From contig CAMDKK010000005.1 in assembly GCA_945901045.1 (NCBI GenBank), positions 45,978-109,977 on the forward strand: a DNA stretch of 64,000 nt. The letters run 5' to 3'. The stretch's first letter is position 1. Each line of letters starts with the position of its first letter. The translations under genes and the position numbers were made by a program. This DNA is from Limnohabitans sp. Rim8. GTDB taxonomy: Bacteria; Pseudomonadota; Gammaproteobacteria; Burkholderiales; Burkholderiaceae_C. The notes beneath the pieces were generated by a model, which was not told the DNA's origin, ran no database searches, and saw only the letters and a list, made by a program, of their open reading frames with translations. Below, piece by piece: positions 17,321-26,467 of this stretch.

Positions 17321-18541
17321 ATGACCGCCACACCATCGTCCACCAGCGGCCCGCTGCAGGGCATACGCATCCTCGACATGGCCACCGTGGTGGCCGCACC
17401 TTTCGCCGCCACATTGTGCGGTGACATGGGCGCAGAAGTGACAAAGCTTGAACTACCTGACGGTAGCGACACCCTTCGCCATATGTTGCCCGTGATGGGT
17501 CAACATTCCCTTTTCTGGAAAGTGACCAACCGCGGTAAACGCGGTATCACCTTGGACGTGCGCAAGCCCGAGGGACGTTCGCTGCTGCTGAAAATGCTGC
17601 CACGTTATGACGTGTTGGTCGAAAACTTTCGTACGGGCACGCTGGACCGATGGGGTCTTGACCTGCAAACGCTTCATGCACACAACCCAGACCTGATCGT
17701 CCTTCGTCTGACAGGTTTTGGTCAGACAGGCCCCTATGCACGCCGTCCCGGCTTTGCGCGAATCTTCGAAGCCATGAGTGGCTTCGCACACCTCACAGGT
17801 GAAAGCGGGCGGTCCCCACAACACATGAACTATCCTCTGGGTGACGTGATATCAGGGCTGTTTGGCGCGTTTGCAATTGCCACGGCACTGGCAGCTCGTG
17901 CTCGCAGCACCTCTCAAGCACCTCGCGGATGCGAGATCGATCTTGCCGCAACCGAAGCGTTGATGCGCATGCTGGATCCACTTCCAGCAGAGTACCAACA
18001 CCAACAAATCGTTCGAGAGCGCACGGGCGCCCGCGCCACATATTCTGCTTTGTCCAATATCTTTGCCACGAAAGATGGTCAATGGTTGACGATCGTAGGT
18101 ACCAGCGGCACTGCGTATCGACGTATCTTTGACGCCATAGGCCGCGCTGATTTACTGGACGGTGACAGGCTGGCATCATCGGCCTCTCGTCTTCAACACA
18201 GCAACGAGGTTGATGGCATCGTCGCCGACTGGTGCCTGAGCCTGCCGCTTGCTGAGATCCAAGACATCCTTACCCGCCATGAAGTGCCGCACAGCAAGGT
18301 CTACTCCATTGAAGATGTGGTGGCCGACCCGCATGTGCAGGCTCGAAATGCCTTGATCCAATTGCCTGATCCGGACTTGGGCTATTTGGCCGCGCCTTGC
18401 GTGGTCCCGCGTTTTTCAAATCACACTCCCGTCACACCACGCAGTGGGCCTGGTGTGGGTGAACATAATGAGGAGGTATTTGGTGAGTTCGGTGTCGGGG
18501 CGGAAGAACTGGCGAGACTCAAGTCGTTAGGCGTGGTTTGA
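17321..18541 (+). CDS. Family III CoA-transferase (CaiB/BaiF)
   Basis: The 406-residue protein begins GIRILDMATVVAAPFAATLCGDMGAEVTKLE and has NRGKRGITLDV, LRLTGFGQTGPYARRPGF and the catalytic-region motif EIDLAATEALMRML, with Asp and Glu where other members have VDVSLxD. ATG 17321 is chosen; the in-frame TTG at 17270 lies inside the Bug gene. It closes a small operon with the Bug receptor. Compared with the enzyme at 13071 it has a longer linker and differs widely, so it probably uses a different acid. Confidence 0.9.
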   Translation: MTATPSSTSGPLQGIRILDMATVVAAPFAATLCGDMGAEVTKLELPDGSDTLRHMLPVMGQHSLFWKVTNRGKRGITLDVRKPEGRSLLLKMLPRYDVLVENFRTGTLDRWGLDLQTLHAHNPDLIVLRLTGFGQTGPYARRPGFARIFEAMSGFAHLTGESGRSPQHMNYPLGDVISGLFGAFAIATALAARARSTSQAPRGCEIDLAATEALMRMLDPLPAEYQHQQIVRERTGARATYSALSNIFATKDGQWLTIVGTSGTAYRRIFDAIGRADLLDGDRLASSASRLQHSNEVDGIVADWCLSLPLAEIQDILTRHEVPHSKVYSIEDVVADPHVQARNALIQLPDPDLGYLAAPCVVPRFSNHTPVTPRSGPGVGEHNEEVFGEFGVGAEELARLKSLGVV

Positions 18542-18910
18542 AAAACACCCACTGGCCAATTTGCGTTCATTTACCTATGTTACTGACTCTAAAGCCAGTG
18601 TAGAAAGTGAGAAGCCGATTTAACTATGGCTCCGGCACTGTGAAATTTAAACGGCATATCTAACCCGGCGGTCCTGGAACTAGCCAATAACCCGCTCAGG
18701 ATTTTTCTCCCACATAGTCCTATGTTTGTTTGCAGCTGCAAGAACTTTCATTTTGACTTGATAAACCAATTGCTGGGCAAAAAATTCGGGGTAATGATGA
18801 ACCCCACTGCGCCACCAATCAGTGCTTTCACAGCGTCTGTCCTCCCCTTGCGCGGTACTGCAACAGCCTCAAACCCATCAGTTTTGGGCAGTTTGGGTAT
18901 TCTGGGAGAC

Positions 18911-19019
18911 CGTGACCGGTGATTCTGGTGGATCGTGACCGAGGATTCTGATTCACCGTGACCGACCGTTCTGGTCGAACGTGACCATTTTGGGTATCTG
19001 ACCAGAATCACCGGTCACG
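18911..19019. repeat. Four 23-bp tandem repeats plus inverted copy, IS21-like terminal remnant
   Basis: CGTGACC recurs at 18911, 18934, 18957 and 18980, an exact 23-bp period; the units continue with a variable NNNTTCTGGT-like tail. The 19 bases at 18911-18929 recur perfectly inverted at 19001-19019. Multiple spaced repeats of this kind are known at the ends of IS21-family elements, where they bind the transposase. No istA/istB gene remains nearby. The surrounding 18542-18910 and 19020-19320 have no convincing gene. Confidence 0.55.
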
Positions 19020-19320
19020 ATGCCAGAACGATCAATCATCAAGCCATGTTGCACTTTGCCCTTGAATCCGCCGGATCATATTCCCATTGAATCAAGGCCT
19101 TAGCCCTTACGCTTTGTTCAGCAATGTGCAGATGATGCGTGCGTGCCGAAGTTCAGCGACATCGGCGCGGCGAAGTGCAAGTCGCTGCGTGTTGTTTCAC
19201 CACCCTGAACAAGAACATTTCTGGATTGATCGGCTAAATTTACATTTAGTTACATATTTCTCTGCCTATTTTTTCACCAGACAAAGATCTTAAGTGTCCG
19301 CCAAACTGCTGCCGATTCTG

Positions 19321-19440
19321 TAGAAATAGCCCTGTTGAAAATGTTTATAATTTTTAATTACTATAATTATATAGTTACTATATATAAATAATGGGTAATT
19401 TGTAATTATTTATTTAAATTTAAATTGATGTAAATGGGAA
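19321..19440. other. AT-rich stretch upstream of the ABC importer
   Basis: Most of these 120 bases are A or T, with runs such as ttataatttttaattac and atatagttactatatata, in sharp contrast to the GC-rich genes around them. It could hold promoter or UP-element DNA for the importer, a silencing protein site, or residue of transferred DNA. No specific promoter can be assigned. Confidence 0.4.
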
Positions 19441-19662
19441 TGTGAAATGGAGTCCTGTCAGCGGGTTTCGCTCACGCGACGCGCCCTCAGCCTCCAAGGG
19501 AAATCGTTGTTGACAAGCCAGAGGTGCGCATTTAACTTTAAATTGTCGCATGTCAGGGTCTGGTTTTAAAGCAAGTAAGGCTCCAACACGATTCCCGTGG
19601 GTCAGTTCAAGATGCCGGCCGATTTTGTAGTTGACTCGCACCATCCAACGAGGAGAAATTCA

Positions 19663-20997
19663 ATGTCTCATCAGTCACGTCGCAAGTTCATCAAGTCTGC
19701 CGCTAAGGTTTCGGCGGCGGTCATCTCGGCGCCCTTTGTTCACACCTCACACGCAGCGGGCTCGCTGTCGGTCGGCCTGTGGGACCATTGGGTTCCGGGT
19801 GCCAATCAGGCAACCACCGATCTGATCAATCAATGGGCGGCCAAGGAAAAGGTCGATGTCAAGATCGACTACATCACCTCGCAAGGCAACAAGCTGTTGT
19901 TGACGACTGCGGCCGAAGCACAAGCCAAATCGGGGCATGACATCCTGGCCTTGTCCACTTGGCTGCCGGCCGACCACGGCAAATTGCTGGAACCGGTCGA
20001 CGACATCATGGGTGACCTGATCAAAGAGCACGGCGCTGTCAACAACACCGTCCAATACCTAGGCAAGGTCGATGGCAAGTGGGTGGCGATTCCAGCGACC
20101 GTGGGCTCGCAGATCAAGGGGCCCTGCTCGAGGATGGACCTGCTCAAGCAACATGCCGGCATCGACATCAGGGCGATGTACCCAGCCGGCGCTGCACCCA
20201 AGGCTGACGCCTGGACCACGGACGCCTTCTTGAAGGCCGCTGAGGCATGCCACAAGGGGGGGGTTCCGTTTGGCATCGGCTTCGGAACGACGACAGACTC
20301 GGTCGACACCGCGGGGAGCTTCTTCCACGCCTTTGGCGCCAACTTGGTTGATGCCAAGGGCAATATTGTTGTCAAGTCTGACGAAACCAAACAGGTGCTC
20401 GAATACCTGAAAAAACTGATTTCCTTCCTGCCGCCAGATGTGCCGGCTTGGGACGATGCTTCGAACAACAAGTGGTTGGTCTCGGGCAAGGGCGCGATGA
20501 TCATGAACCCGCCCAGCGCCTGGGCAGTGGCCAAGCGCGACGCACCGCAGATTGCCGAGCAGCTTTGGACGCACGGCTTTCCGGTAGGACCCAAGGGTCG
20601 CTATGCGCCTTTCCTGCCCTTCTACTGGGGCATCTGGAACTTCGGCAAGAACAAGTCAGCCGCCAAGAACCTGCTGCGTCACCTGTCAACCCGCCAGGCC
20701 GTCGCGAAGATGGTCGAAGCCAGCGGCGGCTACGATCTGCCCTCTTTCGCCAACCTGACGACCCTGCCAACCTGGGCCGAGGTCGGGCCACCCAAGGGCA
20801 CGCTCTACCACTACCCTAATCCGCACAATCACCAGATTCTGTCGATTGGGGCCGCGCCAGCGCCTCCGCGTATCGCCAACCAGATCTACAACAGTGGTCT
20901 GATGACAAAGATGGCCGTGCGTCACGCCCAGGGTGAAACGGTCGACAAGACCATCGCCTGGGCGGCCAAGGAGCTCGAAGGCTTCATGCGGGTCTAG
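19663..20997 (+). CDS. ABC transporter solute-binding protein (family 1, sugar type), Tat-like signal
   Basis: The 444-residue protein begins with SRRKFIKSAAKVSAAVIS, a twin-arginine-like signal with an uncharged stretch ending near SHAAG, so export folded through Tat is plausible. The mature part (LWDHWVPGANQATTDLINQWA, GHDILALSTWLPADHGKLLEPVDDI, GFGTTTDSVDTAGSFFHAFGA, KGAMIMNPPSAWAVAKRD) fits extracellular solute-binding protein family 1, as in MalE/UgpB types. ATG 19663 follows GAGGAG. It is the first gene of a complete importer operon (19663-24073). The ligand is unknown. Confidence 0.92.
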   Translation: MSHQSRRKFIKSAAKVSAAVISAPFVHTSHAAGSLSVGLWDHWVPGANQATTDLINQWAAKEKVDVKIDYITSQGNKLLLTTAAEAQAKSGHDILALSTWLPADHGKLLEPVDDIMGDLIKEHGAVNNTVQYLGKVDGKWVAIPATVGSQIKGPCSRMDLLKQHAGIDIRAMYPAGAAPKADAWTTDAFLKAAEACHKGGVPFGIGFGTTTDSVDTAGSFFHAFGANLVDAKGNIVVKSDETKQVLEYLKKLISFLPPDVPAWDDASNNKWLVSGKGAMIMNPPSAWAVAKRDAPQIAEQLWTHGFPVGPKGRYAPFLPFYWGIWNFGKNKSAAKNLLRHLSTRQAVAKMVEASGGYDLPSFANLTTLPTWAEVGPPKGTLYHYPNPHNHQILSIGAAPAPPRIANQIYNSGLMTKMAVRHAQGETVDKTIAWAAKELEGFMRV

Positions 20998-21063
20998 TCG
21001 CCAAGCCGCCCCCGTCGGACTTGCAAATGGGTGAGCTCTGGCCTGCAATCACAGGAGATGGAT

Positions 21064-21996
21064 TTGAGTGAATTAGTTGGATCGGTCAGGCAGACGCCTC
21101 CCAAAAAGCGTCGGCCCAAGGCCCTTGAACGCCTCTTTCAGCGCAAATCGACCATCGCCTTTCTGATGGCGATGCCCTTGATCCTGGTGATATTTGGCTT
21201 GGTTGCTTACCCGGCGGCTTATGCGGTCTACCTGTCCATGCTCAACAAGGGCATGGACCAATTTGTCGGCTTTGACAATTTCGTGTTCCTGTTCGGGCGC
21301 GATACTTTCTGGATGGTGGTCAGACAATCGGTGGTGTTTGCGGTCACCGCGGTGATCTTCAAATCCATCATCGGTTTCGTCGTGGCCCACCTTGTACACA
21401 ACATTCCCGCCAAAGGACAGCGCAAATGGCGCGGCATGCTGCTGATACCCTGGGTCATACCGCCGGCGATGAGCACCTTGGCTTGGCTGTGGCTGTTCGA
21501 CCCTTCTTACAGCGCCTTCAACTGGATTCTTGCCGAGTTCGGCGTGGCCCCAGTCCCTTGGACCGGCAACACCGACTGGGCACGCTTCTCGGTCATCTTG
21601 GTCAACATCTGGGTTGGCGCGCCGTTCTTCATGATCATGTACCTGGCGGCACTCAAATCGGTGCCAGAACAACTCTTCGAGGCGGCTTCGATTGACGGTG
21701 CCAACTGGTGGCAGCGGATCTGGTACATCACCTTGCCGATGATGCGCAACATCATCTCAATCACCGTCCTGTTCTCGTTGATTGTCACCTTCGCAAACTT
21801 CGATATCGTGCGCGTGCTGACCTCGGGGGGGCCGCTCGACGGCACCCATGTCTTCGCGACCTGGGCCTTTGAGCGTGGCATCATCAGTGGCGATATCCCG
21901 CTGGGGGCAACCATTTCATTGTTCATGGTACCTATCTTGGGCATCGCGGCGATCTTCATTCTTCGCGACATCAACAAACGTGGAAACGAGGCCTGA
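21064..21996 (+). CDS. ABC sugar-type importer permease (MalF/UgpA-like)
   Basis: After a charged N-terminus, six hydrophobic segments are visible, from TIAFLMAMPLILVIFGLVAY to the last near GATISLFMVPILGIAAIFIL. The EAA loop reads EAASIDGANWWQRIWYITLPM, where the permease contacts the ATPase. AGGAG at 21053-21057 directly abuts ATG 21058 but is six bases from TTG 21064, so TTG is my preferred start; ATG 21058 is an alternative. It forms the membrane channel with the next gene. Confidence 0.9.
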   Translation: MSELVGSVRQTPPKKRRPKALERLFQRKSTIAFLMAMPLILVIFGLVAYPAAYAVYLSMLNKGMDQFVGFDNFVFLFGRDTFWMVVRQSVVFAVTAVIFKSIIGFVVAHLVHNIPAKGQRKWRGMLLIPWVIPPAMSTLAWLWLFDPSYSAFNWILAEFGVAPVPWTGNTDWARFSVILVNIWVGAPFFMIMYLAALKSVPEQLFEAASIDGANWWQRIWYITLPMMRNIISITVLFSLIVTFANFDIVRVLTSGGPLDGTHVFATWAFERGIISGDIPLGATISLFMVPILGIAAIFILRDINKRGNEA

Positions 21997-21997
21997 C

Positions 21998-22906
21998 ATG
22001 GCTAAACCCCACACCCTGCCAGCGGCGCCTCGGCTGTTCAACTATGGCAGCATGTCGCGCGACCGCCGCCGCGCGCTGTTCTGGTCTTACTTTTTCCTGT
22101 TGGTCTTCGCCATTTTTTTTCTGACCCCACCGATCTACATGCTGATCACGTCGCTGAAGACCAGCGCCGAAATTTCGGCTGGCGTCAGTCCATGGATCGT
22201 CCAATCACCCACCCTTGCCAACTTTGCTGGACTGCTTGCCGATCCAAAGTTCATCCGGTTTTTCTGGAATTCGTCGATCGTCTCGATCTTGGTCGTCAGC
22301 ATCACCATGGTGGTCAGTGTGTTGGCCGCATTCTCCTTGGCAAGAATGAAGTTCTGGGGCTCCGCGTCGCTGGCGACCGGTGTCTTCCTGACCTACTTGG
22401 TACCTGACACGCTGCTGTTCATTCCGCTGTTCAAGATGTTTGCGTGGGTCAACGAAACCATGGGCATTCAACTGATCAACCAGTGGTGGGTCCTGGTCAT
22501 TCTCTACCCAACGCTCACCGTGCCTTTTTGCACCTGGATCATGATCGGTTACTTCGCCAGCATCCCGAAAGAACTCGACGAGGCGGCACTGATCGATGGC
22601 GCAACCTGGTTCCAGACCTTGTTCCAGATCTTCATTCCTGTGGCCGTGCCCGGCATCATCGCGGCGACCATCTTCGCCTTCACCGTGTCATGGGCCCAGT
22701 TTCTGTATCCACTGGCTTTCACCACCTCGGCCGATCAGCTGGTGCTGCCCGTGGGCATCATCACCACCCTGATCAAAGGTGACGTTTTCAATTGGGGCCA
22801 GATCATGGCCGGTGCACTGCTGGGGGCTGCGCCGCCGCTCATTATTTATGCCTTTCTGATGGACTACTACATCGCGGGTCTGACTGCGGGGTCGACCAAG
22901 GGCTGA
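21998..22906 (+). CDS. ABC sugar-type importer permease (MalG/UgpE-like)
   Basis: The 302-residue protein has six predicted membrane helices, the first near FFLLVFAIFFLTPPIYMLIT. The EAA loop is DEAALIDGATWFQTLFQIFI. The start at 21998 lies one base after the stop of the first permease, so the two are surely co-translated. Proteins of this type (binding-protein-dependent transport inner membrane component, group 1) pair with a MalF-like partner. The long periplasmic loop after helix 1 (SLKTSAEISAGVSPW) is as in MalG. Confidence 0.92.
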   Translation: MAKPHTLPAAPRLFNYGSMSRDRRRALFWSYFFLLVFAIFFLTPPIYMLITSLKTSAEISAGVSPWIVQSPTLANFAGLLADPKFIRFFWNSSIVSILVVSITMVVSVLAAFSLARMKFWGSASLATGVFLTYLVPDTLLFIPLFKMFAWVNETMGIQLINQWWVLVILYPTLTVPFCTWIMIGYFASIPKELDEAALIDGATWFQTLFQIFIPVAVPGIIAATIFAFTVSWAQFLYPLAFTTSADQLVLPVGIITTLIKGDVFNWGQIMAGALLGAAPPLIIYAFLMDYYIAGLTAGSTKG

Positions 22907-22972
22907 CGCCGTTCGACACGGATTGCCAAGACGAAAGCACTTTTGCTGAGCAGAGAACTGGAGACAGATGAC

Positions 22973-24073
22973 ATGGCCGTTGTAACACTTAAGAAGGTGG
23001 TCAAGTACTACGATGAAACCTTGGCCGTTCGGGGCATCGACTTGGAAATTGCCGACGAGGAATTTCTGGTGCTGGTCGGCCCTTCGGGTTGCGGTAAGAC
23101 CACCACCTTGCGGATGATCGCTGGCTTAGAAGAGATTTCTGATGGCGAGATCCTGATCGGCGACGAGGTGGTCAATGACGTGCCGCCGAAGGATCGCAAT
23201 ATCGCGATGGTGTTTCAGAACTATGCGCTCTACCCACACATGTCGGTCTTCGAGAACATGTCCTTCGGACTGAAACTGAAGAAAGTCGAAAAGTCCGAAA
23301 TCAACCGCAGAGTGCTGGAGGCGGCGCACATCTTGGACATCGTGCCGCTGCTCGAGCGCAAACCCAAGCAACTCTCAGGTGGGCAGCGCCAACGCGTCGC
23401 GATGGGCCGCGCCATTGTCCGCGATCCAGCGGTGTTCCTCTTCGACGAACCGCTGTCCAACCTTGACGCCAAGCTGCGGGTACAGATGCGCACCGAGATC
23501 AAAAAAGTGCACCAAAAGGTCCGCACCACAACGGTCTATGTGACACATGACCAGGTCGAGGCGATGACACTGGCCGACCGTGTGGTGGTGATGAACCATG
23601 GCGACATCGAGCAAGTGGGCACGCCACAGGAGCTCTACCACCATCCACGGACCAAGTTTGTGGCCGGCTTTATCGGCTCGCCAGCGATGAACATGGTACC
23701 GGTCGCCTTGCAAGAGGACGCTGAAGGGCTGCACCTCGACCTCGGTGCCGGCGTGAACCTGCTCGTGCCTCCCGCCCGTGCTCAGCACTACCGTCAGTTT
23801 GTCGGCAAGACAAAGCTGCTGCTCGGACTGCGGCCGGAACATCTGACCGACACGATGGCGCCGGGACAGTCGGGCGGGCAGACTTTTTCTGTGCCCGTCG
23901 AGGTCAGCGAACCCATGGGCATGGAGACCCTGATCTATTTCCAGCTGCAAGGTATGAGCGTTTGCGGCAAAACGAGCCCCGATGTCAGTTTGTCGCCAGG
24001 GCAGGTCATTCAGCTGACGGCCAAACTGCAAGACATGCACCTGATCGACGACGAAAGCGGGTTGGTTCTTTAG
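22973..24073 (+). CDS. ABC importer ATPase (MalK/UgpC-like)
   Basis: The 366-residue protein has Walker A GPSGCGKTTT near 37, the Q-loop MVFQNYALYPHM, the signature LSGGQRQRVAMGRAI, Walker B VFLFDEPLSNLDAK and the switch His in YVTHDQVEAMTLADR. The C-terminal OB-fold regulatory domain (about 240-366, including LLGLRPEHL) is of the MalK/UgpC type and could take part in regulation. ATG 22973 has GGAG nine bases upstream. It powers the two permeases encoded just before it and completes the operon. Confidence 0.94.
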   Translation: MAVVTLKKVVKYYDETLAVRGIDLEIADEEFLVLVGPSGCGKTTTLRMIAGLEEISDGEILIGDEVVNDVPPKDRNIAMVFQNYALYPHMSVFENMSFGLKLKKVEKSEINRRVLEAAHILDIVPLLERKPKQLSGGQRQRVAMGRAIVRDPAVFLFDEPLSNLDAKLRVQMRTEIKKVHQKVRTTTVYVTHDQVEAMTLADRVVVMNHGDIEQVGTPQELYHHPRTKFVAGFIGSPAMNMVPVALQEDAEGLHLDLGAGVNLLVPPARAQHYRQFVGKTKLLLGLRPEHLTDTMAPGQSGGQTFSVPVEVSEPMGMETLIYFQLQGMSVCGKTSPDVSLSPGQVIQLTAKLQDMHLIDDESGLVL

Positions 24074-24485
24074 CCAGAGCGAGGCCGAAGCGTTCCCGAT
24101 CGTTCCCCATTGTTCCCAATCGTGCGACGCGACTGCGTCATGCCCCTGAGGCCGATCGAAATCGACAGCCGCCTGTATGCGGTGTGTTGAAGTTGCCACC
24201 GAGACATATGCTGCAACTCAGGTTCAACCCCCTTCAACAGACACCAAGCTTGCCGAACTGGAATCATCGCGAATACCCTTGAGACCTTGGTAGACGGGGC
24301 CGGTATAAAAGCGCTCCCAGTTGACCAAACGATCCCAGCTTTTGAGTGTTCTCATTTGCGCTGTTGTTAACGGTGGCTCATGGATGGTGAAGCGCCTGCA
24401 CGGGTCGATACCGAACAAGGCCAAACAAAGCAGTCACTCATTTTGATGACATCGTATTCGTCAAAGCCTTGTTTGTAGCGCTGAA

Positions 24486-24739
24486 TCAGGGCAAATTCTT
24501 CTCAACGCTTAGAAATGAATAAGTCCTCTTATTTTTATGAGGCGCGGCGTATTTTTCTGCCTTTGTACTTGCACTCTTCATGACCGCAGCCATCGTTTCA
24601 GTTGAAATAACTTCTTCCGCAGCAAATTCCCGCAAGGCACCGCTGGCCATCACAATCATCGTGATCTCCGCTACCTGCTCGGCTGCGCCCTCAAACAAGG
24701 CGATGATTGAGCCCGTTGACACTGAGATCAATATTTCAT
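24486..24739 (-). pseudogene. Unidentified small protein, reading frame disrupted
   Basis: A coherent coding stretch covers 24486 to about 24730: LISVSTGSIIALFEGAAEQ, then VAEITMIVMASGALREFAAE and a Lys-rich tail. It resembles a small alpha/beta protein but I do not recognise the family. The natural start appears to be ATG 24739 (MKY), which is out of frame with the rest; adding one base near 24730 would give MKYLISVSTGS. No ribosome site precedes it. It could be a decayed gene or an assembly error. The neighbouring 24074-24485 holds no gene I can support. Confidence 0.4.
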
Positions 24740-24860
24740 GCGTCTGGATTCCAACGGAATCAAATACCCCTCTGCACGTTCGCCGGTGAAATGGACGCCA
24801 CTTGCTTGGGTGCGCATTCAAAAGCGCATGGTTCCTCCAGAATTTGATTGAACTTTTCCT

Positions 24861-25166
24861 TCAGTCTGCAGCGCTTAGATGAAGAAATCTGGGCGCAGCG
24901 CTTAGATGAAGAAATCTGGGCGCAGCGCTGAGAAATGGACCGATGACATCCAACATGCCCGTCTCTGCGCGCCAAGCCATTTAGGCTTCTTGGTTGCTGC
25001 GCTGTGCCCATTTTTCCCACAACAGGATCAAGTCAGGCTTGTCTTGGTCAACATACGTCTCAACCAACTGACAACCCGCAAATGCGCGGGTATCGGCGAG
25101 CGCGGTGAGAAGGAGAGAAAGGAATTCTGCGCCCTTACCAGGCGCACATGGAAATTCGGCTATCAC
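24861..25166 (-). pseudogene. Antibiotic-biosynthesis-monooxygenase (ABM) domain protein, nonsense mutation
   Basis: Translation from GTG 25166 gives VIAEFPCAPGKGAEFLSLLL, then DTRAFAGCQLVETYVDQDKP and LLWEKWAQRSNQEA. An in-frame TAA at 24981-24983 follows, and the frame then continues MAWRAETGMLDVIGPFLSAA, which is the expected C-terminal half of an ABM quinol-monooxygenase-type protein (usually about 95 residues). One codon, probably Tyr, has become a stop. The C-terminus is also altered by an in-frame 27-bp duplication. No convincing start codon precedes the first strand. It is most likely a decaying gene. Confidence 0.65.
24868..24929. repeat. 27-bp tandem duplication within the ABM pseudogene
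   Basis: The unit starting gcagcgcttagatgaagaaa occurs at 24868 and 24895, with a partial third copy from 24922, an exact 27-bp period. It adds nine codons in frame to the minus-strand ABM reading frame, repeating the peptide SAAPRFLHL. Confidence 0.8.
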
Positions 25167-25321
25167 TGTATAGGACGTTATTTTTCCTTGGAGTAAGTCA
25201 TGAAAGCAAAAAAATTTAATTTTGTTTTGCTTGATTTTTTGATGCAACTGGACGGCGCTGCCCCGATTCGCTACTTGGTTTTATTTCAATTGCTGAAACC
25301 ACTTTCGGCTGATCGAAACAA

Positions 25322-25957
25322 TCAAGCAATCTTGACGAGTTGGCGTTGCATGACACTGCCTGCCAAAGCATATTTGGTGCACTCCAGAAATTTGGGCATT
25401 GCGACGGCACTTGCCATCAACTTTGCCGAACGCTCGTCAGCTGCTGCAGCATTTGGTAAGCCGGTCAGCATGGTCAGTTCGCCCAGCTTGCCGTAACAGG
25501 TCGAAAGTACATGGGTCTCAATGTCAGTTATCTTTTTGCAAAGCTCAGCATATTCATGAGCCCAATTGACAAACACAATCCAGTCGGCACCTTGTGCTAA
25601 CTGAAATTGGTTTTGAGTGACTACAGTTCCCAGCGGAATACCTGCACCCATGGTTCCACCTTGTGTGTACCGATAGAGGGTGTCGGGTTCTACGCTGTTT
25701 GCCAGCGCGCGTAAATTTCTACCCGCCGCCCACCACGCTTTGCTGGCAGCCAGTTTGGCTGTCACTTCAGCGCGTGCAGCCAGCGACTCATAAGCCACTG
25801 AGAAGCCAATGGTTCCTGTCACAAAGCCATTGCCTCCAGCCCAGACGTGAAAGGGAATACCCGCTTCATGTTTCATAACGGCCGCAACTTCTTGGACCAC
25901 GGGCATGACAGCCTCCATATCGCCATGGGTAACGACCATTCGATTGAGTAAATACAT
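25322..25957 (-). CDS. Uncharacterised protein, possible tandem dimeric alpha/beta-barrel fold
   Basis: The 211-residue product (start ATG 25957; GGAG ten bases upstream) has two similar halves. The first begins MYLLNRMVVTHGDMEAVMPV and contains GIPFHVWAGGNGFVTGTIGF. The second begins GTVVTQNQFQLAQGADWIVF. Each resembles the strand-helix pattern of NIPSNAP or ABM-type ferredoxin-like domains, but I cannot name a family. No signal peptide or membrane segment is seen. It lies upstream of the ABM pseudogene and far downstream (510 bp) of the ligase gene, with the same orientation. It may be an accessory part of that pathway. Confidence 0.7.
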   Translation of the reverse strand: MYLLNRMVVTHGDMEAVMPVVQEVAAVMKHEAGIPFHVWAGGNGFVTGTIGFSVAYESLAARAEVTAKLAASKAWWAAGRNLRALANSVEPDTLYRYTQGGTMGAGIPLGTVVTQNQFQLAQGADWIVFVNWAHEYAELCKKITDIETHVLSTCYGKLGELTMLTGLPNAAAADERSAKLMASAVAMPKFLECTKYALAGSVMQRQLVKIA

Positions 25958-26467
25958 AGACTTCACACTCCAAATCAAAAATGGTGAGCGATGACCGAAA
26001 AGGTACCGTGTAAGTGCACGCTGAAAGAACAACAACGTGATTCATGCTAAGTTACTTTTCTTAAAAAGGCTATCGTAAATTGTGGAAATTAAAAAAATGC
26101 CCATAAACACGTATGACAAGACAATCTTTTGTTGACCTCGATTGCAGTGTGGCCCTCACGGCCGAGCATCTGGGGATAAGTGGGTCATGGCCCACTCTTG
26201 GTTTTTTGGGGTCAATGGAGTGATCGTGGTGGCCGCTTTCAGAGGGCCCAAGCATGGAGGTGCAGACCCAGCCACAGGTCTACCCATTCAACCCATCGTG
26301 GTGCGCAGCGCACGTGGTCGCACCATTGGCCCCAAAGAAACCAGGTCAAGTCAAGGAAAGGGTGGCCGCAAAATTTTGCAAGACATGGAAGCCATCCCGG
26401 CTAAGCACAGTGCAAAAAATGAAGGTGGACCTCGAGAATCCCGACTCAACAGGCCATGGCGACATCT

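Noticed and set aside
18722-19293. Several 60-90 codon frames on both strands in the IS21-remnant region
   Set aside because: They overlap the repeats, lack ribosome sites and show no family features.
24224-24424. Minus-strand frame with RFTIHEPPLTTAQMRTLKSW
   Set aside because: Could be residue of a decayed gene, but frames are broken and I recognise no family.
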